A DNA stretch of 64,000 nt from Ignavibacteriales bacterium (GTDB lineage Bacteria > Bacteroidota > Ignavibacteria > Ignavibacteriales > Melioribacteraceae): positions 7,215 to 71,214 of the forward strand of contig JACKAA010000007.1 of assembly GCA_020635275.1 (NCBI GenBank), read 5' to 3'. A program made the translations under genes and the position numbers. The stretch's first letter is position 1. Each line of letters opens with the position of its first letter. The notes beneath the pieces were generated by a model, which saw nothing but the letters and a program-made list of their open reading frames with translations, was not told where the DNA came from and ran no database searches. This document shows positions 19,335 to 29,170 of this stretch, piece after piece.

Positions 19335-22300
19335 ATGATTTTATCAGATTTATCAATAAAAAGACCAGTCATGATGACTATGTTTCTATTGGTCTTTGTT
19401 CTGTTTGGAATAATATCCTATTTTTCATTAAATCTAGATTTAATGCCGGATGTTGATATTCCATATGTAACAGTTCAAACAGTTTACCCCGGTGCTGGTC
19501 CGCAAGAAATTGAAACACAAGTAACAAAAAAAATTGAAGATGCCGTGTCAACAGTAAGCCAAATTAAATCAATAACATCTTATTCTTTAGAAGGTGTATC
19601 TATTGTAATGATTGAATTTGAGCTCGATAAAGATATTGACATCGCTAACCAGGAAACAAAAGATAATATTGATGCTATAATTAGTCAATTGCCGACAGAT
19701 TCTGAATTGCCAATTGTAAAGAAATTTGATATTGGTGCTCAACCTGTATTTGATATTGTTCTTTCCGGATCAAATAATATGTCGCCGGTAGATCTTTATG
19801 AAATAGCAGATAAAACACTTAAAGATCAATTTTCTCAAATTGCCGGCGTTGCAAGTGTTAATATTGTTGGTGGTCAGGAAAGAGAGATTAGAGTTGAATT
19901 AGATAATAGAATTGTATTCCAAAACTCAATTTCATTAACAACTCTTAATCAAATATTAGCTATTCAAAATATGGATTTACCTGGCGGGCAATTTCAAAGA
20001 AGATCACAAGAATATTCCTCAAGAGTTAAAGGTAAATTTAATTCATTAGAAGAATTAAGTGAAATAAAAGTTCCAACCGCATTCGGTAATAAGGAGCTTG
20101 GAAAGATTGCCAAAATCTCTGATGCCGGAAAAGATGTTAGAGTAAGAAGTACTTACTTTGAAAATGAAGTTAAAAAACGTGATGAAAATATTGTTGTTTT
20201 ATCAATTATTAAAGCTTCTGATGGTAATACAGTTGAACTTGGAAAACAGATTAAAAAATTACTGCCTACACTAAGAGAAGAATTACCTTCTGGAACAAGT
20301 TTAGACGTTATTACTGATAAATCAACATTTATTAGTGCATCAGTAGAAGACACATTATCAAACATAGGATTAGGAATAATATTAACAGCTTTTGTTCTTA
20401 TTTTCTTTTTACATGATTTAAGGTCAACAGTTATTGCGGCATTATCCATGCCTTTTTCAATTATTTCTACGTTTATGCTGATTGATTATTCAGGCTTTTC
20501 ACTTAACGTAATGACTTTGATGGGACTTTCAACTTCGGTTGGTATTCTTGTTGCAAACTCCATTGTGGTGTTAGAAAATATTTTCAGGCATAAAGAAATG
20601 GGGCATAATAAAATTGATTCCGCGGCAAGAGGAACATCGGAAGTTGTTGTTGCGGTTATTGCTTCTGCAATGACAAACATTGTTGTGTTTGTGCCAATTG
20701 CTAATATGACAAGTATGATTGGACAGTTCTTTAGAGAGTTTGCATTAACAGTAACTTATGCCACAATATTTTCTATTATAGTTTCATTTACGCTTACACC
20801 AATGCTTGCTTCATTAATATTACCTGAAAAACCAGCTAAGAAAAACAAGATTGGCGTGTGGCTTGAAAATTTATTTACTAAATGGGAAGATTGGTATAGA
20901 AATGTACTCGCAATAGTTATAAAAAATAGAATTACCAGTCTTGCTACGCTTGGTATAACAACATTAATATTTTTCGGAAGTTTCTTCTTTGCATCCAAAC
21001 TTAGTTTTGAGTTTATGCCGTTTCCGGATGAAGGTGTAATTAATGTTCAAGTTGAATTGCCTCAAGGAAATAATTTACAAAACACTGCTCAATTTTTAAA
21101 AAGTGTTGAAGAAAGAATTACCAAATATGATGAAATAAAACATGTGCTAACTCAAATGGGAAAAATTACTGATTTGGAACAAGGAACCAATTTAGCGTTG
21201 CTAAAAGTTGAATTAGTACCTGTTGAAGAAAGAGCAATGAGAACGGATGAAATGGTGACTGTTTTAACAAAAGAATTATCAGACGTTCCTAATGCAATGT
21301 TCAGAATTTCTGCTGCAACAAGTGTAGGCGGAGGAAATCAATCTCCAATATTATTTTTCTTGCAAGGCAGTGATAATGCAAAACTAGAGGAAATTAAATC
21401 TGATTTGTATAATAAGCTGCGAATAATTCCTGGATTAACAAATCTCAATACAAGTTCCAGATCAGGTAAACCTGAAATTACATTAATACCAGATAGAATT
21501 AAATTATCAAATACTGGATTAACTGTTTATGATTTAGCTATGACGTTACGTGCAAGTATGGAAGGACTGATTTCAACAAAATATTCTGATGATGGAGAAG
21601 AATATGATATCAGAATTACTTTGGATGATAATTCAGTTGATTCACCTGAAAAAATTGCAAACCTGACAATTATTTCACCAATGGGAAAATATAAAATAGG
21701 TCAGGTTGCAGAAGTTAAATTCTCTGAAGGCTATAGTAGAATTTTGCACAGAGATAAATCCAGAACAATTCAATTCTCCGGAGACGTTGCAGAAGGTTAT
21801 GCATTAGGTGATGTAACAAATGAAATTCAAGCAGAAATAGATGCTTTAGATTTGACGGGATCATACAAAATTAAATGGTCTGGAAGTGCAGAAATGATGC
21901 AGGCCGCAGTGTTAGATATGGGATTTGCCTTTATTCTGGCTTTTATATTGACCTACATGCTTTTAGCCGCAATTTTGGAAAGTTTTACACAACCAATAAT
22001 GATACTATCAACAATACCGTTAGCCATGATTGGTGTATTTATAAGTTTATATTTTTCCGGTCTAAATTTAAGTGTTATGGCAATGTTGGCAATAGTTATG
22101 CTAATTGGTATTGTTGTAAACAACGCGATATTGATTCTTGACTACACTAATGTTTTAATTAAGAAAGGCAAAGATGTTAAATCAGCATTACTAGAAGCTG
22201 CGCCTACTAAATTAAAACCAATATTAATGACTACAATTGCAATTATGTTTGGTATGGCACCAATGGCGCTTGGAATTGGTTCTGCAGGAAAAGAATTCAG

Positions 22301-22430
22301 ACAACCAATTGGTGTTGTAAGTATTGGCGGTTTAATTGTTTCTGGATTACTAACTTTGTTTGTTATTCCAGCATTGTATGAATTTGTACATAGAGAAAAG
22401 AAAGTTGCTGAGGTAAAAAATGAGAAATAA
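19335..22430 (+). CDS. RND-family efflux pump, TM4 relay aspartates absent
   Basis: A 1031-residue inner-membrane transporter with the standard RND layout: TM1, a large periplasmic loop, TM2-TM7, a second periplasmic loop, TM8-TM12. Signature stretches include DVDIPYVTVQTVYPGAGPQEIE, FALTVTYATIFSIIVSFTLTPML and the TM11/12 region KPILMTTIAIMFGMAPMALG. In TM4, where AcrB has the proton-relay pair D407-D408, this protein has A407-N408 (GILVANSIVVLEN). The TM10 lysine of AcrB is replaced by Asn (GIVVNNAIL, N929). It is therefore an HAE-like exporter of a subgroup with an altered energy-coupling site. The end overlaps the TolC start by 11 bp, so translation is likely coupled. Confidence 0.95.
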   Translation: MILSDLSIKRPVMMTMFLLVFVLFGIISYFSLNLDLMPDVDIPYVTVQTVYPGAGPQEIETQVTKKIEDAVSTVSQIKSITSYSLEGVSIVMIEFELDKDIDIANQETKDNIDAIISQLPTDSELPIVKKFDIGAQPVFDIVLSGSNNMSPVDLYEIADKTLKDQFSQIAGVASVNIVGGQEREIRVELDNRIVFQNSISLTTLNQILAIQNMDLPGGQFQRRSQEYSSRVKGKFNSLEELSEIKVPTAFGNKELGKIAKISDAGKDVRVRSTYFENEVKKRDENIVVLSIIKASDGNTVELGKQIKKLLPTLREELPSGTSLDVITDKSTFISASVEDTLSNIGLGIILTAFVLIFFLHDLRSTVIAALSMPFSIISTFMLIDYSGFSLNVMTLMGLSTSVGILVANSIVVLENIFRHKEMGHNKIDSAARGTSEVVVAVIASAMTNIVVFVPIANMTSMIGQFFREFALTVTYATIFSIIVSFTLTPMLASLILPEKPAKKNKIGVWLENLFTKWEDWYRNVLAIVIKNRITSLATLGITTLIFFGSFFFASKLSFEFMPFPDEGVINVQVELPQGNNLQNTAQFLKSVEERITKYDEIKHVLTQMGKITDLEQGTNLALLKVELVPVEERAMRTDEMVTVLTKELSDVPNAMFRISAATSVGGGNQSPILFFLQGSDNAKLEEIKSDLYNKLRIIPGLTNLNTSSRSGKPEITLIPDRIKLSNTGLTVYDLAMTLRASMEGLISTKYSDDGEEYDIRITLDDNSVDSPEKIANLTIISPMGKYKIGQVAEVKFSEGYSRILHRDKSRTIQFSGDVAEGYALGDVTNEIQAEIDALDLTGSYKIKWSGSAEMMQAAVLDMGFAFILAFILTYMLLAAILESFTQPIMILSTIPLAMIGVFISLYFSGLNLSVMAMLAIVMLIGIVVNNAILILDYTNVLIKKGKDVKSALLEAAPTKLKPILMTTIAIMFGMAPMALGIGSAGKEFRQPIGVVSIGGLIVSGLLTLFVIPALYEFVHREKKVAEVKNEK

Positions 22431-23733
22431 AATGATTTTATTATTTACTTTATTGTTTGCTGCAATAAATCTAAATGCTCAAACATATGATCTCGAAAGC
22501 TTTTTAAATCTGGTTAAGCAGAATAACAAAGATATTATGCTAGCGGCAAAAGATTTAGAAATATCTGAAACTCAAGATGCAATGACACGCGCTGCAGCTT
22601 ATCCTAATATTTCGGCCAAAGCAGGGTATAATCGAAATCTAAATGAAGCATATATGTATTTTAATGCTAATGATTTAAATCCGGAAGCGCCAAATGTTAC
22701 TTCCAAATTCAAAATTAATTATAATAATGAATTTAACGGACAAGCTGTAGTAAGCCAACAAATATTTAACTTCTCTGTATTTAATGCAATAAAAGCTGCG
22801 AAACAATATGAAGAATTATCAAGTCATGTTTATGATGCTACAGAAAAAGCTATAATAAATGGCAGCAAAAAAGCATTTTACCAAACTTTATTATTAAATG
22901 AAGTGTGGCAGGTAAATAAAGAATCTGAAAAAAATGCTCATGAAAATTATTTGAACATGAAGAAAAAATATGAAGTTGGTTTAGCTTCAGAACTTCAAAT
23001 GCTTCAAGCAGAAGTTAGATGGCAAAATTTGATTCCGAACTTGACTCAGTCAGAAAGAAATTATCAGTTAGCGTTAAATAGCTTAAAATCTTTGGCTGGA
23101 ATTAATGTTGAAGAAAATTTTGAGATAGTCGGAAAATTGCAAGATATTGATATAAAAGCTTCTAAAATGGAAATGGTTGATATCTTAAATAATAGACCAG
23201 ATTATAATGCGAAATTATGGGAAAGAAAATTGCGTGAATCGAATGTAAATGTTGAATTTTCGTCACATCTTCCCACACTTGCGGCAAGTTTTGTCTATCA
23301 ATACTCAGCACTTTCTGATGAATTTAAATTGGAGAGAGAAAATAATTATTTAATTGCCGGCTTAAGTTTGAACATTCCTATTTTTTCAGGTTGGGGAACA
23401 AGTGCAAGAGTTCAAAAAGCTGAAATTGAGTTAAATAAAGCTGATCTTGAATTAAATAAAATGGAAGATCAGATATTTATTGAAATCAATAATTTGGAAT
23501 TAAAACTTACTGAATCAGAAAAAAGAATTAATTCAGCTGAATCTACACTTAACATTGCAAAAAAAGCATTTAATATTGCAGAAATTACTTCAGATAATGG
23601 GCTTTCAACTCAACTTGAATTAAAAGATGCAAGACTAGCGTATGATCAAGCTCAACTAAATTATTATGTAGCAACTTATGAATATTTGGAAGCATATTTT
23701 GATTGGGAATTAGCTGTTGGATTAACTAAATAA
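22420..23733 (+). CDS. TolC-family outer-membrane efflux channel
   Basis: A 437-residue protein with an N-terminal signal peptide (cleaved after about residue 21, NLNAQ). It has two repeated outer-membrane efflux domains with long alpha-helical stretches, such as the segment around NAHENYLNMKKKYEVGLASELQMLQAEVRWQ and its second-half counterpart around KKAFNIAEITSDNGLSTQLELKDARLAYDQAQLNYYVATYEYLEAYFDWELAVGL. It forms the trimeric channel that completes the tripartite pump with the adaptor and RND protein. The start lies inside the end of the pump gene. A strong terminator follows at 23769. It ends with the typical family pattern. Confidence 0.95.
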   Translation: MRNKMILLFTLLFAAINLNAQTYDLESFLNLVKQNNKDIMLAAKDLEISETQDAMTRAAAYPNISAKAGYNRNLNEAYMYFNANDLNPEAPNVTSKFKINYNNEFNGQAVVSQQIFNFSVFNAIKAAKQYEELSSHVYDATEKAIINGSKKAFYQTLLLNEVWQVNKESEKNAHENYLNMKKKYEVGLASELQMLQAEVRWQNLIPNLTQSERNYQLALNSLKSLAGINVEENFEIVGKLQDIDIKASKMEMVDILNNRPDYNAKLWERKLRESNVNVEFSSHLPTLAASFVYQYSALSDEFKLERENNYLIAGLSLNIPIFSGWGTSARVQKAEIELNKADLELNKMEDQIFIEINNLELKLTESEKRINSAESTLNIAKKAFNIAEITSDNGLSTQLELKDARLAYDQAQLNYYVATYEYLEAYFDWELAVGLTK

Positions 23734-23768
23734 AAAGTTAATTTCTTAAGATCACAATAATTTTATAG

Positions 23769-23797
23769 GGCTGATTTGAAAAAATCAGCCTTTTTTT
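23769..23797 (+). terminator. Rho-independent terminator of the efflux operon
   Basis: A 9-bp perfect stem (GGCTGATTT with AAATCAGCC) closed by a GAAA loop and followed by seven T residues. It lies 35 bp after the TolC stop codon and points in the + direction, ending the TetR-adaptor-pump-TolC transcript before the convergent receptor gene. Confidence 0.92.
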
Positions 23798-23841
23798 GAT
23801 AAAATAAAAATACAATAACAAAGTACTCTATAAAAATAGTA

Positions 23842-26283
23842 TTAATTAAATTGCCACCTAATTCCAAAAGATGGAATAATCGGCCAAAGTAAAACTTCCT
23901 CAACTGATGGCTTGCCATAACCGGGCGTATCGTATTTGTAATTGAAGACATTTTTAAAATTGAAAATGTTACTTACATCAATAAAAATATCTAAATCAGA
24001 ATTTTCGTATTTGAATGTTTTACTTACTCTAAGATCAACTCTTTTATAAGCCGGTAAAGTTTTTGAATGTATTTCACCATCTTTCCAATCCCAGATATTA
24101 TTACCTAAATGAACTGCTTCTTTTGGAGTGTAGGGAAATCCGCTTCCGTAAAATCCCTTTAAACTTATGCTCCAATCATTGCCTAAATAAACATTTGTGA
24201 CCAGTGAAATTGAGTGTCGTTGATCAGTATATCTAGGATATTCTCCAAATTCATCATCAATTTTATCTTCGTCTGCAAATAATAAACCATAGCTTAACCA
24301 AGTATAAAAACCGGGTAAACTTAAAACTGCATATAAATCCATTCCTTTGGCATTTCCATTTGCATCATTATTTCTTGAATATTCTAATCTTTCAAAAGTA
24401 CCGTACCAGGATGAAATTGCTTCATAATAATCTTTATAATATCCCTCTAACTTTATTTTGAAGAAATTACTAAGTGAATTTGAAAAATAGGATGTATTTT
24501 CAATTCCCAAAATATAATGTATTGCTTTTTGTGATTGAGTATTTGTATCAGATGATTCAGAATAAAGTAATTGCCTATAATTAGGTGACTGATAAAAATG
24601 TCCCCATGCTCCTCTTAAAATTGTGTTTGCTCCCAAATTATACGCAAAATTGAATCTTGGACTAAATGTTAAGTCCTTGTTTATTTCAAAATAATCAATT
24701 CTTCCGCCCAAATTTATTGTAATATCTTGATTAATCTGGTATATATTCTCTATATATGCATTATACTTATAGGATTCTGTATTAACCGGAACATCATCAC
24801 CAAAACTACCTTTTCTTACTAAAGTTTCTCTTTCTACATTATTAACGTCATCTAAATTATTTGAGTATGTGTAAGTCCACAAATCATTAGTTGATTGCAT
24901 ATAAAATATTTTCTGAAAGCTTGCTCCCACATTAATCTCATAATTAGGATTAAACTGATATATTAAATTTGATTTGATTTCTAAAGTCTCAATTTCAAGA
25001 CTGTCATAAGTTAATCGGTTGGTGTATAAGCTATCAAAAAAATGTGAATTTGTTGTGGAAGTTTTTATATCTCGAGCTTGAATTCTTTCAAATAATCTGT
25101 ATTCATCATCTGTTTGAGAATAATAAGATAATTCAAAATTCAGAATAGATTTATTAGATAATGTGTTTATGCTTTGTACATCAAACAAATTAGTGTAATA
25201 GGTTGCTAAGTTATTTTCATCTTCAGTTTTTATACTTCTTGATGTCGCAGGTTCATTATTGTAATTTATATTGGATGGACTTCCGGGATAATTTCGGCTT
25301 GGAGTATAACTAAAATCATCACCTGAATGAATAAATTCAAATAATAATTTATTTGTGGGTGAAAAATTATATGAAACCACACCTTGGATATCATAAAATG
25401 ATGGCTGCATAGTATTAATATCTTCATAATCAATTAAAGACAAAACATATTCCATATAACTTTTTCTGAATCCCAAAATGAATGAACTATTTTCAGTAAT
25501 AGGACCTTCAGCGTATGCATCGCCATAAGCTAAACTTAAAGATGCTGCCCCTTTATAATGTTCTTTATCACCTTCTCTATATTGAATATTAAGCACGGAA
25601 CTCATTTTATCGCCATATTTTGCACTAAAGCCGCCAGTTATTAAATCAACTTTTTTAATGAGATCTACGTTAAAAATTCCGACGCTGGCATTTGCAACTT
25701 CTTTAATATGGTATGGTTCATAGACTTGAGCACCGTTAACTAAAACAAGATTTTCATCCTGTGTTCCGCCTCTAACATTAAAATCAGCTTTAAATTCATT
25801 ATTTACGGCAATTCCGGGCAAAGCTTGCACTGATCTTAAAATATCAGGCATTGCTGAAGAGATTTCTCTAATTCGCTCACTTTGAATTGATAAATTATTT
25901 GATTCAAGAATATCAGAATCCAGAGATTGACTTGAATAAACAGTTACTTCCTGAAGAAAAATATCTATTGGGAAAAGTGTAAATAAATTTTCTGAATCAT
26001 TTTTAATATTACTAGATGGAATTATTAAGCTTTTAAATCCAACATAACTTACAATTAAATTTGAGTTAGCTAAAAAAGGAAGTTGAAAATATCCTTTTTC
26101 GTCTGATGTAGTTCCGGTTGTGGTCCCTTCATATGAAATATTAGCAAAAGGTAAAACTTCCAGATTTTGCCCGTCAATTACTCTTCCTTTAAAGTAATTT
26201 TCATCATTTTGAGAAAAGTTTTTACTATTAAACGCAATAACTAATAATAAAACAATATAGATACAAAATTCATTAAACTTCAA
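23842..26283 (-). CDS. TonB-dependent outer-membrane receptor
   Basis: An 813-residue protein with signal peptide. After it comes a carboxypeptidase-regulatory-like (CarboxypepD_reg) domain at about residues 30-110 (GRVIDGQNLEVLPFANISYEGT), then the plug domain (about 140-240, with LRSVQALPGIAVNNEFKADFNVRGGTQDENLVLVNG) and a 22-strand barrel to the C-terminus ending in an aromatic/polar FGIRWQFN. It takes up a ligand across the outer membrane with TonB energy. There is no SusD partner next to it, so it is not a typical glycan SusC. The gene converges on the efflux operon. Ligand is unknown; the plug-barrel order is conventional. Confidence 0.92.
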   Translation of the reverse strand: MKFNEFCIYIVLLLVIAFNSKNFSQNDENYFKGRVIDGQNLEVLPFANISYEGTTTGTTSDEKGYFQLPFLANSNLIVSYVGFKSLIIPSSNIKNDSENLFTLFPIDIFLQEVTVYSSQSLDSDILESNNLSIQSERIREISSAMPDILRSVQALPGIAVNNEFKADFNVRGGTQDENLVLVNGAQVYEPYHIKEVANASVGIFNVDLIKKVDLITGGFSAKYGDKMSSVLNIQYREGDKEHYKGAASLSLAYGDAYAEGPITENSSFILGFRKSYMEYVLSLIDYEDINTMQPSFYDIQGVVSYNFSPTNKLLFEFIHSGDDFSYTPSRNYPGSPSNINYNNEPATSRSIKTEDENNLATYYTNLFDVQSINTLSNKSILNFELSYYSQTDDEYRLFERIQARDIKTSTTNSHFFDSLYTNRLTYDSLEIETLEIKSNLIYQFNPNYEINVGASFQKIFYMQSTNDLWTYTYSNNLDDVNNVERETLVRKGSFGDDVPVNTESYKYNAYIENIYQINQDITINLGGRIDYFEINKDLTFSPRFNFAYNLGANTILRGAWGHFYQSPNYRQLLYSESSDTNTQSQKAIHYILGIENTSYFSNSLSNFFKIKLEGYYKDYYEAISSWYGTFERLEYSRNNDANGNAKGMDLYAVLSLPGFYTWLSYGLLFADEDKIDDEFGEYPRYTDQRHSISLVTNVYLGNDWSISLKGFYGSGFPYTPKEAVHLGNNIWDWKDGEIHSKTLPAYKRVDLRVSKTFKYENSDLDIFIDVSNIFNFKNVFNYKYDTPGYGKPSVEEVLLWPIIPSFGIRWQFN

Positions 26284-26432
26284 AATAATCCTTTTTATGA
26301 GTTATAAAAAAAGTCAGGAATTACTTTATGCAAATTTTATTATCGATCCGGATAAAAATAATTAAAATCCTAACTAAAATTTTAAGAAATGAAACTGAAT
26401 GATTTTTGGAAAGGGAAGAAAAAACTGATTTA

Positions 26433-26957
26433 CTAATGTATCAATGAAATTTTTTCAATATTCTGTTTTGGCTTAATAATTATTGGATTTGAAGTTGATT
26501 CAATGAAAAAAATATCTCCAGAAGGTTCAACTTGCATTTTTAAGTTTTGAATTTCTAAATCATCCTTGTTAAAAATTATCACCTTATTCTGTTCATTATC
26601 ACTTATTATTTTTATTAAATATTTGGAATCCTTATCCCTAAATGTTTCAGTTCTCATTATTTTTTCTAATTGTGGACTTGCAGCGGCCAAAACCAAATGA
26701 TCTGATTTTAAAACATTTTTAGTATTTATTTTTTCTAAACAGACAATGGAATTTTTCTTTTTTAGGTCTATTCTGTTTAATATTGAATTTAATAATTCTC
26801 CGGAAATTTTCTCTTTTAAGTACTTCTTAATAAGTAATAATAAATTAATTTCCTTATCATAAGTTTTTTTATGAGAGGCAATATATTTGTACTTATCCTT
26901 TGCTAAATGCTCAGGATAAAAAATAAAATTAAACAAATCTTTTTCAATTATTACCAT
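26433..26957 (-). CDS. Hypothetical protein, 174 aa
   Basis: Not recognised. The protein is 174 residues, has no signal peptide and no membrane segment. The first 55 residues are helical and charged (FIFYPEHLAKDKYKYIASHKK), a spacing that reminds of the cysteine-free helices of anti-sigma zinc-finger folds, but no Cys/His set is present. The C-terminal half is beta-rich (KMQVEPSGDIFFIES). It lies 74 bp downstream of the Lon-domain/FG-GAP gene and on the same strand, so co-transcription is likely and a functional link is possible. Codon use and base composition match the neighbours. It is probably a real gene because of its length and clear context, but no function is offered. Confidence 0.6.
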   Translation of the reverse strand: MVIIEKDLFNFIFYPEHLAKDKYKYIASHKKTYDKEINLLLLIKKYLKEKISGELLNSILNRIDLKKKNSIVCLEKINTKNVLKSDHLVLAAASPQLEKIMRTETFRDKDSKYLIKIISDNEQNKVIIFNKDDLEIQNLKMQVEPSGDIFFIESTSNPIIIKPKQNIEKISLIH

Positions 26958-27031
26958 AAATCCTCATTGTATTGGTATTATAGTCCAAAAAAAGTACTTT
27001 TTGAAAAAAATGATAAAAATTTTAAAAAAAA

Positions 27032-29119
27032 TTATGGATTTGTAATTTTTACAAATTTCTGACCATCCCATTTTTTTATTCCATTTAAAAGGATTTGGGA
27101 AAATTCAGGTTCATTTGTAAGTGGAGGATTGAGCATACCTTTTATTACAAGACTATCTCTAATAAATTGAAGATCATCACCAATTTGAGTTTTTACTACG
27201 GAAAAATCATTGGAAAATCTGTAAACAACACCAATTGGTTGTTTTAAAAATCCTTCGGAAGTATTTACATAGAATTCATCAGTTCTTGCATCATAGTGTG
27301 ATACAGTGACATTATTAAACCTTAGATTTAAAAATTTACAGACATCAGTTTTTCCCAATAAAAAATAATGTTGTAGATTAGCTTTTGGAATATTCTTAAA
27401 TTGAACTATATCGTTTGGAGTTTGGCCAAAGAGAGAATCGGACTCAACAAATAATACAAATGCTGATTCCATATCATTTGAAATTCCACCAATAAAAATT
27501 TCATATTTACCATCATTATTAAAATCACCAACAGTACCTCTTCTAAAATGGCCTTGACTCCACAAAGTTCCATTTAATCTTTTACCAGATTTTATATCTA
27601 ACTTAAATATTGCCGAAGGAATATATAAATGTCTTGCAACACCTAATAAAATAATTTTATCATTTTCTTTAACAATTCCTAGCATATATGAATTATAGTC
27701 TCTATAATCATAAACTTCATTTGCTGTTGAAATTGAATCTGTGAATCTATACGTCCAAATTATCTCGCCAAAATTATTGTAACATGTAATTTTTCTAAAT
27801 TTATCCTGAGTTTCATTATCATTTAGTTCATTAGCTAGTAAAACTTCATTTGTTCCATCATTATCAATGTCATATAATAAATGAACATGTCTATCATCTG
27901 TTCCAATTTGTAGAGATTTTTCACCAAAGCTTTGTTTTGTTGACCAAAGAATTTTTCCATGTTGATTTATTATATGAACAGTTGTTCCTACAATTTTAAA
28001 ACCATTTGGATTATTATCAATGCTATAGGTTAAATAAAGACCCATAATTGAAAAAATAATTGCCAAAAGAAAAATAATGACGCTGTTTTTTTTAAGTAAT
28101 TTGCCTACTCTCTCATTAACTTTTGCTTTTTCTATATTTACAATTTCTCTGCGATTTAGCAAATCATCAAAATCTTCAATGTTTATTACTTTTAATCTTC
28201 TTTCCGGAAATTTTTCTTTTAATTCAGTTAACCTATTTTTAGCAAAGTTTGAATCAAGTTCTGGGACAACAAAGTAATTGTATTGAGAGTAAAATACTGT
28301 TTCAGTTTTTTGTTCAATTATTTCTTTTCCAATAGTTTTAACGTCACCATTTTCTGTAAATCCGCCGGTAAAAGTAACATTTCCATTTAATGAAAGAGAA
28401 AGGTTTGTATTATAAAACTTAAATAATTCTTGAATAAAGCCCAGAGTTATTGCAATGCCAAGAGAATATCCTTCCAAATTTCCAATTTTATGATCAAATA
28501 TTAAAACTATTTCGTGGAATTTACTTGGTGATTTATAGAATTTTTTAAGGAATTTTATAGCGATTTTCCATCCAATTTGCAATTGTTCATATAATCGATC
28601 TTCAATTTTTCCTGACGAAGGAACTATCAGAAATTTATTCTGAGAAAGTGTGCTGTCTTTATGAATTTTAATGGTAAAGGTTTCAATTTGTCCATACCAA
28701 TTATCTTTAGATTTTGTGTGAATATTAATTGGAAATGATAATTTAGTTTTTTCAAAAGTAAATTCTTTGCCATCTAAACATTCATAAATTTGATGTGATT
28801 CAGATTTTAATCTTTCCAGATTCTTATTTAAATCTATTTTAAAATCATTAAAATTTTCATTTTTACTGAACTTTTCTAAATAATTTATTTCCTCATAAAT
28901 TTTTTCCTGCGCAATTCCAAAAAGACTTATTGATTTTATAATATCTAAGTAAATTGGTATAAATTCTGTTAAATAAGCTTCAATTACTGCATAATTATTA
29001 GTGAGGATAATTTTATTAAAAAAAGAATTGATCAATTTGAACTGAACAACAGGGGATTTTTCAACTGTTAAATGAGATTGTAATTCTAAACTTAAATCTT
29101 CAATTTGAAAAATATTCAT
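27032..29119 (-). CDS. Membrane protein: Lon-type (S16) protease domain plus extracytoplasmic FG-GAP-like domain
   Basis: A 695-residue protein without signal peptide. Residues 1-120 are helical and unrecognised. Residues about 125-325 look like a Lon proteolytic domain: G-Y-S219-L-G matches the GPSAG catalytic-serine motif, K265 in KTIGKEI matches the catalytic lysine (46 residues later, 43 in E. coli Lon), and FVVPELDSNF...VINIEDFDDLL matches the Lon C-terminal end. There is no AAA+ ATPase. A single transmembrane helix follows (about 346-366). The outer part has VCBS/FG-GAP-type calcium-loop motifs, DIDNDGTNE and DFNNDGKYE, within beta-propeller-like sequence. Predicted topology is protease inside, propeller outside. 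The 174-aa gene follows. Domain calls are by motif and need profile searches; the architecture seems rare. Confidence 0.7.
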   Translation of the reverse strand: MNIFQIEDLSLELQSHLTVEKSPVVQFKLINSFFNKIILTNNYAVIEAYLTEFIPIYLDIIKSISLFGIAQEKIYEEINYLEKFSKNENFNDFKIDLNKNLERLKSESHQIYECLDGKEFTFEKTKLSFPINIHTKSKDNWYGQIETFTIKIHKDSTLSQNKFLIVPSSGKIEDRLYEQLQIGWKIAIKFLKKFYKSPSKFHEIVLIFDHKIGNLEGYSLGIAITLGFIQELFKFYNTNLSLSLNGNVTFTGGFTENGDVKTIGKEIIEQKTETVFYSQYNYFVVPELDSNFAKNRLTELKEKFPERRLKVINIEDFDDLLNRREIVNIEKAKVNERVGKLLKKNSVIIFLLAIIFSIMGLYLTYSIDNNPNGFKIVGTTVHIINQHGKILWSTKQSFGEKSLQIGTDDRHVHLLYDIDNDGTNEVLLANELNDNETQDKFRKITCYNNFGEIIWTYRFTDSISTANEVYDYRDYNSYMLGIVKENDKIILLGVARHLYIPSAIFKLDIKSGKRLNGTLWSQGHFRRGTVGDFNNDGKYEIFIGGISNDMESAFVLFVESDSLFGQTPNDIVQFKNIPKANLQHYFLLGKTDVCKFLNLRFNNVTVSHYDARTDEFYVNTSEGFLKQPIGVVYRFSNDFSVVKTQIGDDLQFIRDSLVIKGMLNPPLTNEPEFSQILLNGIKKWDGQKFVKITNP

Positions 29120-29170
29120 TTTTAAGGGGAATAATTTTTAAAAAAATATTAAAAAAAATTTTAAATTTTT

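Noticed and set aside
21875..22141. An 88-codon alternative + frame inside the RND pump
   Set aside because: It overlaps the transmembrane coding part of the pump completely and its translation is typical of a shifted membrane helix.
23842..26283. Receptor considered as SusC of the glycan operon
   Set aside because: It lies on the other strand, beyond the efflux operon, has no SusD next to it and ends the region convergently.
26989..27002. 14-bp AAAAAGTACTTTTT palindrome between the Lon-domain gene and the orphan gene
   Set aside because: Only the central four bases carry information; in such AT-rich DNA this can arise by chance, and it is too weak for a terminator.
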